Part shown: positions 8,508-18,619 of the stretch, one piece after another
How positions within the stretch are numbered: the stretch's first letter is position 1
Layout of the letters: every line of letters starts with the position of its first letter
NCBI GenBank assembly: GCA_020809425.1
Contig: JAGGDC010000001.1
Location: 62,001-126,000 of the forward strand
DNA: 64,000 nt
Source: Candidatus Synoicihabitans palmerolidicus
Lineage (GTDB): Bacteria; Verrucomicrobiota; Verrucomicrobiia; Opitutales; Opitutaceae
Direction: 5' to 3'
The notes under the pieces: generated by a model
Seen by the model: the letters and a program-made list of their open reading frames with translations, nothing else
Databases searched by the model: none
What the model was told of the DNA's origin: nothing
Position numbers and translations under genes: made by a program

Positions 8508-10118
8508 ATGAGTAAAAAAACTCTACAAGATCCTCTTGAACAACTTCCTAAGCAAATTCGAGATTTGCTTAAGTCTTCGCCGTTTGATGGTGGATTTCAG
8601 TCTGGAGTGACCACAGAAAGCAAGGGAAGTTCCTCCTCCCCACCGGATTCCGAAAACGAAGCGCACCAGGAAGCTCTCAATCGGCTCCGTCATTTCAACC
8701 TCCGTCCGAGGGAAATTCGAGACCATCTCGATCGTTTCGTAATTCAGCAACGCGAAGCCAAAAAAGTGCTCTCCGTCGCCATCTGCGATCACTACAACCA
8801 CGTCCGCCATTGTCTGGAGGAACCGAGTGCTCGTGAACGTGACTACGCCAAACAAAACATCCTCCTGCTCGGTCCCACCGGCGTAGGCAAAACCTACCTC
8901 ATGCGCTGCATCGCTCGCATGATCGTCGTACCCTTTGTACGGGCGGATGCCACGAAGTTTTCCGAAACGGGTTACGTCGGAGGTGACGTCGAAGATCTCG
9001 TTCGTGATTTGGTTAAAGCCGCCGACGGCGACGTCGAACTCGCGCAATACGGCATCATCTACATCGATGAAATCGATAAGATCGCTCAAAACAACAGCGG
9101 CGGCGGCCGAGACGTCTCCGGACGCGGGGTGCAGATCAATTTGCTCAAACTGATGGAGGAGACCGACGTCTCACTGACCGGTCAAAACGACATCGCCTCC
9201 CAAATGCAGGCCATGATGGACATGCAACGCGGCGGCAAATCGAAGAAACGCACCGTCAACACCCGTCACATCCTATTTATCGTAAGTGGCGCGTTCGATA
9301 AACTCGCCGAAACTATCAAAAAACGCGTTCAATGCACCCAAATCGGATTCGCCGTGCCTCCCGGTCAGGTCGGGGCACCGATGAGCGAATTCCTGCGCCA
9401 CGCCCAATCTCGCGATATCATCGAATACGGAATGGAACCGGAATTCGTCGGTCGCCTCCCTGTGAGAGTAGCCTGCCAATCGCTCGCGGCCCCCGATCTG
9501 GAAAAAATTCTCCTCACCAGCGAAGGTAGCATCCTCCAACAATATCGAGCCGATTTCGGTGGCTACAAGATCGATTTCGAGATCACCCCCGACGCCGTGA
9601 CCGAGATCGCTCATCGCGCTCACGAGGAAAACACGGGCGCTCGCGGCCTCATGACTGTGCTCGAACAGGTGTTTCGAAACTTCAAATTCGAACTCCCATC
9701 CACCGGTATCCGCTCTTTCAAGATCAATGCGGAAACCGTCGCTTCCCCCGAACGAACCCTCAAAGCTCTGCTGACCGAAAATGCCTCCGCCCAACGCGAA
9801 GTGCTTCGTGCGGAAGTCCAGACATTCGCCGACCGGTTCAAGCAAACCCACGGATTTACTCTAAACTTCGCCGAAGACGCCGTCACCGCTCTGATCGAAC
9901 AGAGCCTTGAAACCGACAAAACCATCCGAGCTCTGTGCGAGGACCGTTTTCACAACTTCCATCACGGTCTCACCCTGCTGACAAAAGACGACGCCTCCAA
10001 ATGTTTCGCCATCACAGCCGAAGTCGTGCGCGATCCGGAAAAAGCCCTTTCGCGCTGGGTCGTCGAGCGATTCCGCAACTCCAATCTGAGCGACGATACG
10101 AATCTCGCATCCGGGTAG
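8508..10118 (+). CDS. ClpX-like AAA+ ATPase without zinc finger, with duplicated C-terminal subdomain
   Basis: About 536 residues. It has Walker A GPTGVGKT (near residue 122), Walker B IIYIDEID, the sensor/arginine-finger region PEFVGRLPV, and the IGF tripeptide (CTQIGFAVPP) by which ClpX docks on ClpP. There is no Cys4 zinc-binding domain at the N-terminus; instead a low-complexity Ser-rich leader. The C-terminal small domain (ITPDAVTEIAHRAHEENTG... FKINAETVASPERTL) seems to be followed by a second diverged copy (AEDAVTALIEQSLETDKT... FAITAEVVRDPEKAL). It is probably an unfoldase, possibly ClpP-linked. A TTG at 8499 has better spacing from a GGTCGGA-like site than the ATG at 8508, so the start is open. 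Confidence 0.8.
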   Translation: MSKKTLQDPLEQLPKQIRDLLKSSPFDGGFQSGVTTESKGSSSSPPDSENEAHQEALNRLRHFNLRPREIRDHLDRFVIQQREAKKVLSVAICDHYNHVRHCLEEPSARERDYAKQNILLLGPTGVGKTYLMRCIARMIVVPFVRADATKFSETGYVGGDVEDLVRDLVKAADGDVELAQYGIIYIDEIDKIAQNNSGGGRDVSGRGVQINLLKLMEETDVSLTGQNDIASQMQAMMDMQRGGKSKKRTVNTRHILFIVSGAFDKLAETIKKRVQCTQIGFAVPPGQVGAPMSEFLRHAQSRDIIEYGMEPEFVGRLPVRVACQSLAAPDLEKILLTSEGSILQQYRADFGGYKIDFEITPDAVTEIAHRAHEENTGARGLMTVLEQVFRNFKFELPSTGIRSFKINAETVASPERTLKALLTENASAQREVLRAEVQTFADRFKQTHGFTLNFAEDAVTALIEQSLETDKTIRALCEDRFHNFHHGLTLLTKDDASKCFAITAEVVRDPEKALSRWVVERFRNSNLSDDTNLASG

Positions 10119-10186
10119 TCGATTTCATCTCGTCGCCCGTCCACTCGTCTGGCTAGCTCCCTGCCCGAATTATTCCGCCCCTCGTC

Positions 10187-10885
10187 ATGCCTGATCCCAA
10201 CGCTGTCAACTCCATGTTTGACCGCATCGCCCGTCGATACGACGTGGCGAATCGATTACTCAGTGGAGGCGTGAATGTCTGGTGGCTACGTTGCCTGATA
10301 AGATCAGTCGCTCGGTTCAGTCCTGTCGACGTTCTCGATCTCGCCACTGGCAGTGGAGATGTCGCCTTCGCCCTATCCCGCAACTTGCCCTCCGAATCGG
10401 AAATCACGGGCATGGATTTCTGTCGCCCCATGCTTGATGAGGCTGAGACCAAGCAGCGTAACCGCCGCGGCAGCGAAAATATCGTATTTCGGGAAGGCGA
10501 TGGCCTCAACCTGCCCCAACAAGACGAGTCCTACGACGCCGCGACCATCTCGTTTGGCCTGCGCAATATGGCGGATAGACACCGGTGCCTCACCGAACTC
10601 CACCGCATCCTGCGGCCCTACGGTCGACTCTGGGTACTCGAGTTTTCGCAACCCTACCGCTGGTTCCAGCCCCTCTACTACTTCTACTTACGTCGAATTC
10701 TCCCCATCATCGCCGGCATCGTAACGGGCGATAAAGGCGCCTACGACTATCTCTGCGGCTCAATCTCTGACTATCCCGGACATGAGGGAATTGCCGCCGA
10801 AATGAAGGCCGCCGGATTTTCCAGTGTCACTGTAAGTCGACTCTCCTTCGGTATCGTCGCCCTCCACGGCGGTCATAAAATTTAA
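10187..10885 (+). CDS. ubiE: Ubiquinone/menaquinone biosynthesis C-methyltransferase
   Basis: A 232-residue SAM-dependent methyltransferase. It shows the UbiE/MenG opening VNSMFDRIARRYDVANRLLS, the SAM loop VLDLATGSGDVAF, the post-motif region FREGDGLNLP, and the signature SFGLRNMADRHRCLTELHRILRPYGRLWVLEFS (spanning about residues 120-155). The C-terminus has the family end IVALHGGHKI. It methylates demethylmenaquinone or the ubiquinone precursor; menaquinone is likelier in Verrucomicrobiota, so menG would be an equally good name. Confidence 0.92.
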   Translation: MPDPNAVNSMFDRIARRYDVANRLLSGGVNVWWLRCLIRSVARFSPVDVLDLATGSGDVAFALSRNLPSESEITGMDFCRPMLDEAETKQRNRRGSENIVFREGDGLNLPQQDESYDAATISFGLRNMADRHRCLTELHRILRPYGRLWVLEFSQPYRWFQPLYYFYLRRILPIIAGIVTGDKGAYDYLCGSISDYPGHEGIAAEMKAAGFSSVTVSRLSFGIVALHGGHKI

Positions 10886-10916
10886 TGTCTCTTCCTGCCC
10901 CTCAATCGCCCGAGGG

Positions 10917-11234
10917 CTAGTTGAAAGATTTGCCGCACCCACAGGTGCTCTGCGCATTCGGATTAAGGATTTCGAATCCCTTGCCCTGCAACCCGTCGTC
11001 AAAGTCAATGTTCGAACCATCCAAATACGCGTAACTTGCCGGATCGACGACGAAGCGAACCCCCTCGCACTCGAGTTGTTGATCTTCTTCCTTCGCTACG
11101 TCGAACGACATTCCGTATTGAAAACCCGAACACCCTCCGATTTCAACCAACACTCGTAATACCTGCTCAGCCGAAGCGGATTCGGCATGCATCGATTCAA
11201 TCTGGCGGGCGGCCAGGGCGGTGAGCGTGATCAT
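10917..11234 (-). CDS. erpA: A-type iron-sulfur cluster insertion/carrier protein
   Basis: A 105-residue HesB/IscA/ErpA-family protein. The three conserved cysteines are present: GGCSGFQYGM and the C-terminal STCGCGKSF. It carries or delivers [2Fe-2S]/[4Fe-4S] clusters to apo-proteins. IscA, SufA and ErpA cannot be separated by eye; ErpA is the usual name when the gene stands alone as here. Convergent with ubiE, with about 30 bp between. Confidence 0.85.
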   Translation of the reverse strand: MITLTALAARQIESMHAESASAEQVLRVLVEIGGCSGFQYGMSFDVAKEEDQQLECEGVRFVVDPASYAYLDGSNIDFDDGLQGKGFEILNPNAQSTCGCGKSFN

Positions 11235-11301
11235 GTCGCCAAGGTGCTGGTCTATCCCTTGCTGTCAAACTCCAGTCCCACTGGAGCAAGAATCATGCTA
11301 G

Positions 11302-12330
11302 ATGAATTTTTCGTTACTTGCATCGCGCCGAACCGTCGTTTTGCTAGGGACCGTGAGCACGCTCAAACATCTCTTCAACGAGGTCCACTACGAGATGGTC
11401 CGCAAGATCGCGGATGGAGGGATGGGGCTCGTATATGAGGCGGTTCAAAACGGTTCAGGTAAATTCCGTAAGCGAGTCGCAGTGAAGCTGATCAGAGAAG
11501 AATATTCAGCCATCGCCGAGTTTCAAAAGAACTTCATTGGCGAAGCCCGCCTCGTCGCTGACTTGATTCACACCAACATTGTCCAGACTTATCACTTGGG
11601 TGAAGTTAGCGGACAATATTTTATGGTCATAAAGTTGGTCAATGGGCTCAGCCTCGAACAATTTCTCGAACGCCATCGCGAGTTGGACCGCCCCATGCCG
11701 GTCGAGATCGCTGCTTTTATCGTCTCACAGAGTCGCGCGAGGTCTCGCCTACGCTCACACCAAATGCGACGTTCGCGGACGCCCGCTGGCATCGTTCACC
11801 GCGACATCGGCCCCAAAAACATCCTGCTCTCATGGGAGGGCGACGTGAAACTTACCGACTTCGGGATCGCGAAGGCCTTGGACCTCATGTACAATGAAGA
11901 AGGTGAAGTAATCGCCGGGAAGGACGAGTACCTTTCGCCCGAGCAAGCCAGCTACGCGGTTACCGACGCCCGCGCCGATCTCTTCGCGCTGGGCATAGTA
12001 CTCACTGAACTTCTGTTGGGTCGAAATATCTTCCGCGCTCCGGACCGCCTTGATTCCCGACGCAATAATATCTTAGGCATGAAGATCCCCCAATTCAGTG
12101 ACTTGCGTGCTGGTATCGATCCTGCGCTAGAGAACATCATCCAAAAATCACTCCGCCGCGATCGTAATCGCCGCTACCAATCCGCTTTTGAAATGCTGAA
12201 CGATTTGGAGGTCTACCTCTACTCCGATCACTACGGTCCCACCAACGAAAAACTAGGGGTTTACCTCCGTGATCTCACGGGCTACGCGCCCCCTGGCAGC
12301 AACGCACCAATCGGCGTCGCGACCAGCTGA
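11302..12330 (+). CDS. Serine/threonine protein kinase with an internally frameshifted segment
   Basis: A 342-residue Hanks-type kinase domain: Gly-rich loop [12 protein letters not shown], catalytic Lys in VAVKLI, catalytic loop [20 protein letters not shown] (DFG), then the APE-region equivalent YLSPEQA. Between about 11730 and 11790 the translated residues ([16 protein letters not shown]) do not match the family, while the next frame reads [19 protein letters not shown], exactly the expected helix alpha-E. Two compensating indels therefore flank a roughly 17-residue out-of-frame segment just before the catalytic loop. The protein is full length but may misfold. A GTG at 11353 is an alternative start. 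It precedes rpoN by 20 bp. Confidence 0.8.
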   Translation: MNFSLLASRRTVVLLGTVSTLKHLFNEVHYEMVRKIADGGMGLVYEAVQNGSGKFRKRVAVKLIREEYSAIAEFQKNFIGEARLVADLIHTNIVQTYHLGEVSGQYFMVIKLVNGLSLEQFLERHRELDRPMPVEIAAFIVSQSRARSRLRSHQMRRSRTPAGIVHRDIGPKNILLSWEGDVKLTDFGIAKALDLMYNEEGEVIAGKDEYLSPEQASYAVTDARADLFALGIVLTELLLGRNIFRAPDRLDSRRNNILGMKIPQFSDLRAGIDPALENIIQKSLRRDRNRRYQSAFEMLNDLEVYLYSDHYGPTNEKLGVYLRDLTGYAPPGSNAPIGVATS

Positions 12331-12350
12331 ACCCGTCAGGCGATTTAACC

Positions 12351-13823
12351 ATGGCCGGTCCCGAATTCTCCCAAAACCTCAGTCAACGTCAGACTCAATC
12401 TCTGGTTCTGGCGCCCCAGTTGCGCCAATCCCTGAAGATCCTCCAGGTAGCCGCCATGGATCTCCGCACGGTTATCCAAGAGGAGCTGCAGGCGAATCCT
12501 ACGCTGGAAGAACTTCCCATGGAGGGGATTAGCATTGATCGCGAAACCAGCGAGTCAGAGCCGGTCAACTCCAGCAGTGCCGAAGACGATGCCCAGAACG
12601 GCCGAGACGAAATGGACTTTTCCAAGGAGTTCGATATTCTCACCAAACTCGATCAAGACTGGCGTGAGTACATGTCCAACGCAGGCGGCAACCAACCCCG
12701 CACCAGCGAGGACGACGAGAAACGCCAACATTTCTTCGACTCCCTCGTCACCGAAACATCCCTGCAAGAGCACCTCATGAGTCAGGCTGAAATGGCCGAC
12801 GTTGACGATGCCACCATTGAGGCGATGCGTTACTTGGTTGGTAGCCTCGACGATCGCGGTTTTCTCGCCCAGTCCATCCCTGATATTGCCCTCCAGACCG
12901 GGCTCCCCCTCGACGTGGTGCAGGGAGCCCACGCCATGCTGAAAACCTGCGATCCGCCCGGGATTGGAGCGGCCGACCTCAAGGAATGTCTCGCGCTCCA
13001 ACTCGTCTCCAAGGGCCGGGGTGACTCCCTTGCCGCTCGTATCGTTCGCCACCACTTCCCGCGCCTCATTCGGCGTCGAATTCCTGATATTGCCCGGCGG
13101 GCAGGAGCGAGTTTGAAGGACGTGCAGTTGGCGATTGAAGAGGTCGGTACCCTCGATCCAGCGCCCGGTCGTCGTTTCGCAGACGACAACAATCGCGTAG
13201 TGACCCCGAATGTCACCGTCGAACGTGACGGCAAAGACTGGAAAATCGAGCTCAACAGCGATTACATCCCCCGTCTCCGCATTTCCAATACCTACAAGGG
13301 GATGATCGCGAAGGGCTCCCTCTCTCGTCATGAACGTGACTACCTGCGGGAGCGTATCCGCTCCGGCCGCTTCCTGATCAACTCGATCGAACAGCGCCAA
13401 AACACCATCGAGCGCATCATTCGCGAAATCATCAAGGTGCAGGAGGAGTTTTTTGAAGAAGGTGTTTCGAAACTTCGTCCACTCACCATGACGCAAATTG
13501 CCGACACCGTCGGCGTTCACGAGACCACCGTCAGTCGCGCCATCGCCAACAAGTACATTCGAACCCCTCACGGTGTGTTCGATATCAAATTCTTCTTCAC
13601 CCCAGGCTACCGTTCCGACGACGGCGACTCCGTCTCCAACACCAGCGTGAAGGAAATGATCAACGACCTCATCACCATCGAGGATCGCAGCCACCCTTAT
13701 AGCGATCAGGACCTCGTCGCCAAACTGCAGGTCAAAGGGATTAAAATCGCCCGCCGTACCGTGGCCAAGTATCGTGAGGAACTCGGCATTCTCCCCAGTA
13801 ACTTGCGCCGAGAATACACCTGA
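12351..13823 (+). CDS. rpoN: RNA polymerase sigma-54 factor
   Basis: A 490-residue sigma-54. N-terminal region I is Gln-rich (LSQRQTQSLVLAPQLRQSL, with SLKILQ after it), followed by an acidic linker, the core-binding domain, and the C-terminal DNA-binding part with HTH TMTQIADTVGVHETTVSRAI. The RpoN box is present in slightly variant form as ARRTVAKYREELGI (usually ARRTVAKYRE). Complete and uninterrupted. It directs transcription from -24/-12 promoters with activator AAA+ proteins, none of which is encoded in this window. Confidence 0.95.
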   Translation: MAGPEFSQNLSQRQTQSLVLAPQLRQSLKILQVAAMDLRTVIQEELQANPTLEELPMEGISIDRETSESEPVNSSSAEDDAQNGRDEMDFSKEFDILTKLDQDWREYMSNAGGNQPRTSEDDEKRQHFFDSLVTETSLQEHLMSQAEMADVDDATIEAMRYLVGSLDDRGFLAQSIPDIALQTGLPLDVVQGAHAMLKTCDPPGIGAADLKECLALQLVSKGRGDSLAARIVRHHFPRLIRRRIPDIARRAGASLKDVQLAIEEVGTLDPAPGRRFADDNNRVVTPNVTVERDGKDWKIELNSDYIPRLRISNTYKGMIAKGSLSRHERDYLRERIRSGRFLINSIEQRQNTIERIIREIIKVQEEFFEEGVSKLRPLTMTQIADTVGVHETTVSRAIANKYIRTPHGVFDIKFFFTPGYRSDDGDSVSNTSVKEMINDLITIEDRSHPYSDQDLVAKLQVKGIKIARRTVAKYREELGILPSNLRREYT

Positions 13824-13940
13824 GTCATTCCCTCTGCCAAATCTGGCAGGACTCATAATTGTCAATGGACAATGAGGTAACCAGTTGCAGCCTGTGGAGG
13901 CTCTGTCCCCTCTCCCCTGTTCGTCACCCTCTCCAGATAG

Positions 13941-15765
13941 AGCGTGTCCCATTTACCCTGATTTTGGAAGGGGAGCAGGAAAGCCGAGTTTTTGAGCGGA
14001 TTTCCGACTACCAATGGCCGATTTAGGCACGCGCAAATGCAATGAGATAGCAAAAAGTGGTGTCGCAGCAGTCAGTGCCTGGATCGTTTCCATGAGGGAA
14101 CCTCCGGCAGCCGGTTTATTGTTCATCGTGGGAGTAGGCTTGGTGGTTTTAGGCGGCTTGGGCCTGCGGTGGTTGGTCGGCCAGCAGTCGGGCGATGAGC
14201 CACAGGTTGTGACCGAGGATGCTCCAGACTACCGCCAGGTAGCGATTCGTGAAGCCTCTGGCACTCAATCGCTTGCCTTGGCGTTGCTTGATGATGGCGA
14301 TGCGGGCTTCCGTCGAAGCCCGGCGATGTTGGAGCGCCACGAACTGCGGCTCCTGCATGCGCCGTTGCAGTTGCTGCGGATCGCGGGGGCAAGTGTCGTC
14401 ATAAATGTCGGCTTCGGCCAAGCGTTCGCACAGTCGTTTGGTCGAGAAGCCTCGGTCGGTGCTCGTCGCTTTGATCGGGGTGCTCAGGTCGAACTGATTC
14501 TGGCGTTCGAGGCTCTGGTCGAACTGACGCCATTCGGCCGGAGTCATTCCCTGATACAATTGCCAATCGGTGATCAACCCCGCCACGTTCTCACTGATCA
14601 TGAGGGTGTTGCAAAACTCGACCTCGCCGGACGCCTTGCCCCGGACCACGGTCTGCACGTCGGGTTCCTAGACGCTGAGGATCTTCTCGGCGTTGGGCAC
14701 TGGTCGCGCGCCGATGATGCGTTCGTGGGCCTGTTTGATCGCGGCCGGCAGTTGCATCGAGCATGGCGTCGATGCGCGCAATGATGCGGGTGGCCTGGCG
14801 CTCACTGAAGCGGGTCCGGGCGTAGGCGGCGGCGAGGTGGTCGCGGTGGCGGCGGGCGTGCTCGCCGATGGTGCGCAGCAGGCGTTTCATCTGGCGGAGC
14901 ACGCCCTGGCGGGCCCGCTTCGCATCGCGGCGCCGTCGGCTGTGGGTCATCGCGATGCACCACCGATTCATCTGCTTGGCAAAGACTGGCGGCTCGTTCG
15001 GCATCCGACCCCGCAACCCCGCTGCACGGAGCAGTTTCACCGCCTTGAGCAGGGGGTGGGCGGCTCCACGTTGCGAAAGAGCACCCAGTCGACCGGGAAA
15101 TGGATGTTGGCCTGCAGGCAGGTCGAGTCCCCCAGGCACGTATCCATCGGCTGCGCCGCAGCCAGTCCCAGTTCGCTCGCCCGGTCCGCCTCACCGCACA
15201 TCTCGATAAAGACTTGGCTCATCCTGCGCACCTGCCCGGCGGTGAAGCATTTGGACGCACGCTCCCGCACACTTTCTTTGGGAGACCCCCTTGATGCCGT
15301 CGATCCGGCGCGCTCCGCAAAAGTCGGCCAACAGATCGCTGGAGGCGATGCTCATGGAAAGTTTACGCAAACTGATGTTTCCGAGCATCATGCGCAATAC
15401 CTGCACCCGCCGCGCCTTGCGCGCGAACTGCAGGTGTCGCGGCAACCCGGCCACGTCGTCGCCCCGCCCGTTTTCCCGGGCAAAGTCCACGGCCATCGCT
15501 TCCAAGTGACTGTTGGCCAGCAACTGGTCGAGCCCCGCCAGTTGATCGCGCAACGCGGCGTAATCTTTGTTGGGTCCGACCGGAGTCAGGTCTGGACGCA
15601 GCCAGGTTTTCAGGGCAACTTCCGGGGCGACGGTTTCGGTAGTATTGTTCACACCAAATTATACACGCCGTTTTTGTGCAGAAACCAGGAAATCCTCCGG
15701 TTTCGGCCTCCTTATTTTTACGCTACCTCCTCATTGACAACCTCTTGCGCTTGTGGGACACGCTC
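13941..15765 (-). mobile_element. Insertion sequence, repeat family copy B (ISNCY-like)
   Basis: About 1825 bp, with transposase on the minus strand and tips GAGCGTGTCCCA at 13941 and complement TGGGACACGCTC ending at 15765. A TA precedes the left end, but the right flank reads AACATA, so there is no matching duplication directly at that tip. It contains the 22-bp segment missing from copy A. A sulfatase tail begins immediately to its right; the sulfatase N-terminus is not on the left side, where rpoN ends about 120 bp away. Confidence 0.92.
14149..15652 (-). pseudogene. DDE transposase of IS copy B, frameshifted
   Basis: Starts MNNTTETVAPEVALKTW at 15652 and reads to about 15191 (153 residues), where the frame closes. 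The catalytic part continues in the +1 frame (RERASKCFTAGQVRRMSQ, then DSTCLQANIHFP) and is interrupted again near 15060 and 14665. In this copy the segment ending CVQTVVRG is preceded by a TAG instead of a Tyr codon (near 14670). Not translatable as one protein without several frame changes. Confidence 0.75.
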
Positions 15766-16248
15766 AACATAGACATTGCCCCCACCGTCATGGTCGCAAT
15801 GGGCCTCGAGAAACCGCCCCACATGGACGGCGCGAACTTCATCCCTCGCGCCCAAGGCAAGGAGATCCCCTGGCGGGACTACTTCCTTTAGGTCTACTAC
15901 TGGGAGAAAAACTACCCCCAGTCTCCCACCGTTTTCGCCCTCCGCGGCGACCGCTACAAATACATCAACTATTACGGTCTCTGGGACGTCGATGACCTCT
16001 ACGACCTCCAGAGCGACCCTGATGAGACCAACAATCTGCTCTACACCGACGGCTACGCTGAAATCGCAGATAACATGCAGGAAAAGCTCTACGGTATGAT
16101 GGCCGAACTTGGGGGGATGGAAATCCCTTTAAATTCCCCTGCCGGACGCTCTCAAAACAAACGTCTTGGCCCGCGTGGCGGACACGAAGGCGCCGATTTC
16201 CCCGCCCCTCTCGTCACCGAAGAGCCCCTCAATCTCAACGCGATGTAA
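15766..16248 (+). pseudogene. Sulfatase C-terminal fragment
   Basis: Immediately after IS copy B the plus strand reads IDIAPTVMVAMGLEKPPHMDG, PWRDYF, then a TAG near 15890, then YYWEKNYPQSPTVFALRGDR, YKYINYYGLWDVDDLYDL and QSDPDETNNLL. This is the C-terminal subdomain of type I formylglycine sulfatases (N-sulphoglucosamine sulfohydrolase/arylsulfatase type). The N-terminal active-site half is absent and one in-frame stop is present. Such enzymes remove sulfate from polysaccharides and are abundant in free-living marine Verrucomicrobiota, so its loss is informative. Confidence 0.85.
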
Positions 16249-16275
16249 CCGTGTAGAGCGCGAGCCCTTCGCGCC

Positions 16276-17307
16276 TCACCGTGCCAAAGGCAGACTGGGA
16301 TGAATGCCCATGGCCTCCGGTGACTCCACCACCCCCGATAGATCCGCCCACGACGCGAATGCGATCATGCCGGCATTATCCCCGGTATGCTTGGGCTGAG
16401 CCGCCATGAACTTCATGCCCCGTCGAGTCGCCATAACCTGCATCGCATGGCGCAGTGTGCGATTATTCGCCACCCCCCCGGACAATCCCACACTGCGAAA
16501 CTCCTCCGTCTTCAAAGCCAACCGAGTCTTCCTGACCAACGCATCCACCACCGCTTGCTGGTAGCTCGCGCATAGATCCGGTTTACGATTTTCGATTTCC
16601 GTCACCGTCATTTTTTCCAATCGATACCGCAGCGCCGTTTTCAGCCCAGAAAAGCTAAAATCCAACTCCGCCTTTTTTCCTATCCCGCGCGGAAACTCAA
16701 AAGCCTCGGCATTCCCTCCTGCCGCCAACTTCTCCACCAGAGGTCCTCCCGGATACCCCAAGGCGAGTAACTTCGCTCCCTTGTCGAGCGCCTCCCCCGC
16801 TGCGTCATCACGGGTAGAAGAGATCACCGTGATCACTCGCGCCCGGTCCATTCTGAAGAGCAACGTATTGCCGCCCGAAACCACTAGTCCGAGATGCGGC
16901 AAGAGCTCTCCCATTCTCGCTTCGAACGTTTCCGGCTCGGCCTGATGCAATTCGATAAACGGTGAAAACGCATGGCCCCGTAAATGATTCACTCCCATCA
17001 GCGGCACTCGGAGTGCCACCGCCAATGCCTTTGCCGCCGCCGTGCCAATCGCCAAACATCCTGCCAAGCCCGGACCATGCGTCACCGCGATTCGGGTCAC
17101 TCTTGCTAAGTCATGCTGAGCCCTCACCACCGCAATCATCGGACCAATTGTCCGCAAATGCTCCCGTGTCGCTAGATCCGGGACCACGCCACCATACTGC
17201 TCATGCACAGCCATTTGGCTATGCACCCATTCGCCGACCAATCCCCTTCGAGCGTCAAACAAGGCCAACGCACTCTCGTCACACGAACTTTCCAGAGCCA
17301 AAATCAT
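16276..17307 (-). CDS. tsaD: tRNA N6-adenosine threonylcarbamoyltransferase
   Basis: A 343-residue Kae1/TsaD protein making the t6A37 modification of ANN-decoding tRNAs together with TsaB/E/C. It has the opening MILALESSCDESALAL, the iron-binding His segment (VNHLRGHAFSPF), the ATP-site region VVSGGNTLL, SFSGLKTALRY, and LSGGVANNRTLR. The ATG at 17307 overlaps the 3' end of the broken S41 protease gene by 4 bp, indicating an old operon on this strand. Uninterrupted, as expected for an essential gene. Confidence 0.95.
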   Translation of the reverse strand: MILALESSCDESALALFDARRGLVGEWVHSQMAVHEQYGGVVPDLATREHLRTIGPMIAVVRAQHDLARVTRIAVTHGPGLAGCLAIGTAAAKALAVALRVPLMGVNHLRGHAFSPFIELHQAEPETFEARMGELLPHLGLVVSGGNTLLFRMDRARVITVISSTRDDAAGEALDKGAKLLALGYPGGPLVEKLAAGGNAEAFEFPRGIGKKAELDFSFSGLKTALRYRLEKMTVTEIENRKPDLCASYQQAVVDALVRKTRLALKTEEFRSVGLSGGVANNRTLRHAMQVMATRRGMKFMAAQPKHTGDNAGMIAFASWADLSGVVESPEAMGIHPSLPLAR

Positions 17308-18584
17308 CGCGCTTCCATCTTCCTCTCATCGACCACCAACACCGCTTTCAGAATCGCCTGCGCCGCATTCAACTGCCGGTCCACCACTGGAGCCACGCCG
17401 AAACGTGCTTCAAACGCATCCGAATCATCGAGATCCGCTCGAGCCCGCTGCAGCGCCACATTACCGTCTTCTTCCGGCGTCATGATTACCTCGACTTGAG
17501 GCTCTACTCCTCGTTCATGAATCATCACCCCACTGGGGGTGTAGTATCGAGCAGTGGTCAAACGTAGAGCTTCGCCATTCCGCAGACGATACAAGCTCTG
17601 CACGGAACCTTTGCCAAACGAACGCTCTCCCACCACCACAGCTTTGTGGGCATCTTTCAACGCCCCCGCCAATATCTCCGCCGCACTCACGCTGCCGGCG
17701 TTGATTAGTACGACCATCGGCACATCTACAGGATCACCATCAAGTTCCGAACGATATTCCTCTCGGTCGTTTTCCCGTCGGCCCTGAGTGTAGACCATCA
17801 ATTCGCCCTCCGCAAAAAAAGGCTCCAACACCTCGGCCGCTGACGATAAAAGTCCGCCCGGATTGTTTCGCACATCCAGCACCAATGCTCGCATTCCCTG
17901 CTCACGCAGCACGCCCAACGCCTGCCGCAACTCCTCCGCCTGGGCTCCGCAAACTGGCTGATCCGCACATAGCCCACGCCATCGGAAAGCATGCGCACAT
18001 CACACTGACGCTTTCCACGCGAATCACCTCTCGCACAATGCTCAACTCGATGGCATCCATCCGACCTTCTCGCCCAAACGCGACCTCGACTGAGGTGCCC
18101 GGTTTGCCTCGCATCCGCTGCACCACGTCATCCAATCTACGTCCATGCATCGATTCACCGTTTACACTCATTTCACCACATCTTCTCTTAAGATTCCGGC
18201 TCGCTCACCCGGCGTACCAGCAATGGGCGCAATCACCACCACGTCCCCATCCCGTCCTTCGATCTGCACTCCGATTCCACCAAACTCACTATCCAGATCT
18301 TCCTGGAGGTTTGAATAGTCTCGTGCCCGCATAAAATCTGAATGCGGATCCAGACTCCTGAGCATGCCCTCCAACGCCGCCCGCGTCAGTTCATCTGACT
18401 CAACTTTTCCTCCCTCCACATAATTCTCCTCCACCAACGCCAACACCTCACGGTAGTATTCAGAGGAGTCGTCCAACTTCGGCGCCGGCCCCAAACCTAG
18501 CATCCCCACCCAATGGAGCAGCCCCAACGCAATGAGGCTGCCCACCGCCATCCCGAGAGTTATGGTCAGAATCCGTTTGAGCAT
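17304..18584 (-). pseudogene. S41 family C-terminal processing peptidase, frameshifted
   Basis: From ATG at 18584 (MLKRILTITLGMAVGSLIAL, an N-terminal membrane anchor) the frame runs through the substrate-recognition region and the start of a PDZ domain (GGIGVQIEGRDGDVVVIAPI) and closes near 18168. The PDZ continues in another frame (SVNGESMHGRRLDDVVQRM), then MLSDGVGYVRISQFAE near 17960 in a third. The catalytic core follows from about 17930 (VLDVRNNPGGLL, NAGSVSAAEILAGAL with the nucleophile Ser, ERSFGKGSVQ with the Lys). All parts are present but at least three frame changes separate them. CtpA-like periplasmic protease in origin; probably inactive. Confidence 0.85.
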
Positions 18585-18619
18585 CTGGGGCGACTGTGAA
18601 CAAAGGATCGCTCTTGTAA

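Noticed and set aside
12555-13952. 465-residue open frame antisense to rpoN
   Set aside because: The complementary strand carries a complete sigma-54 with all motifs; the antisense frame has no family look and exists because of codon bias.
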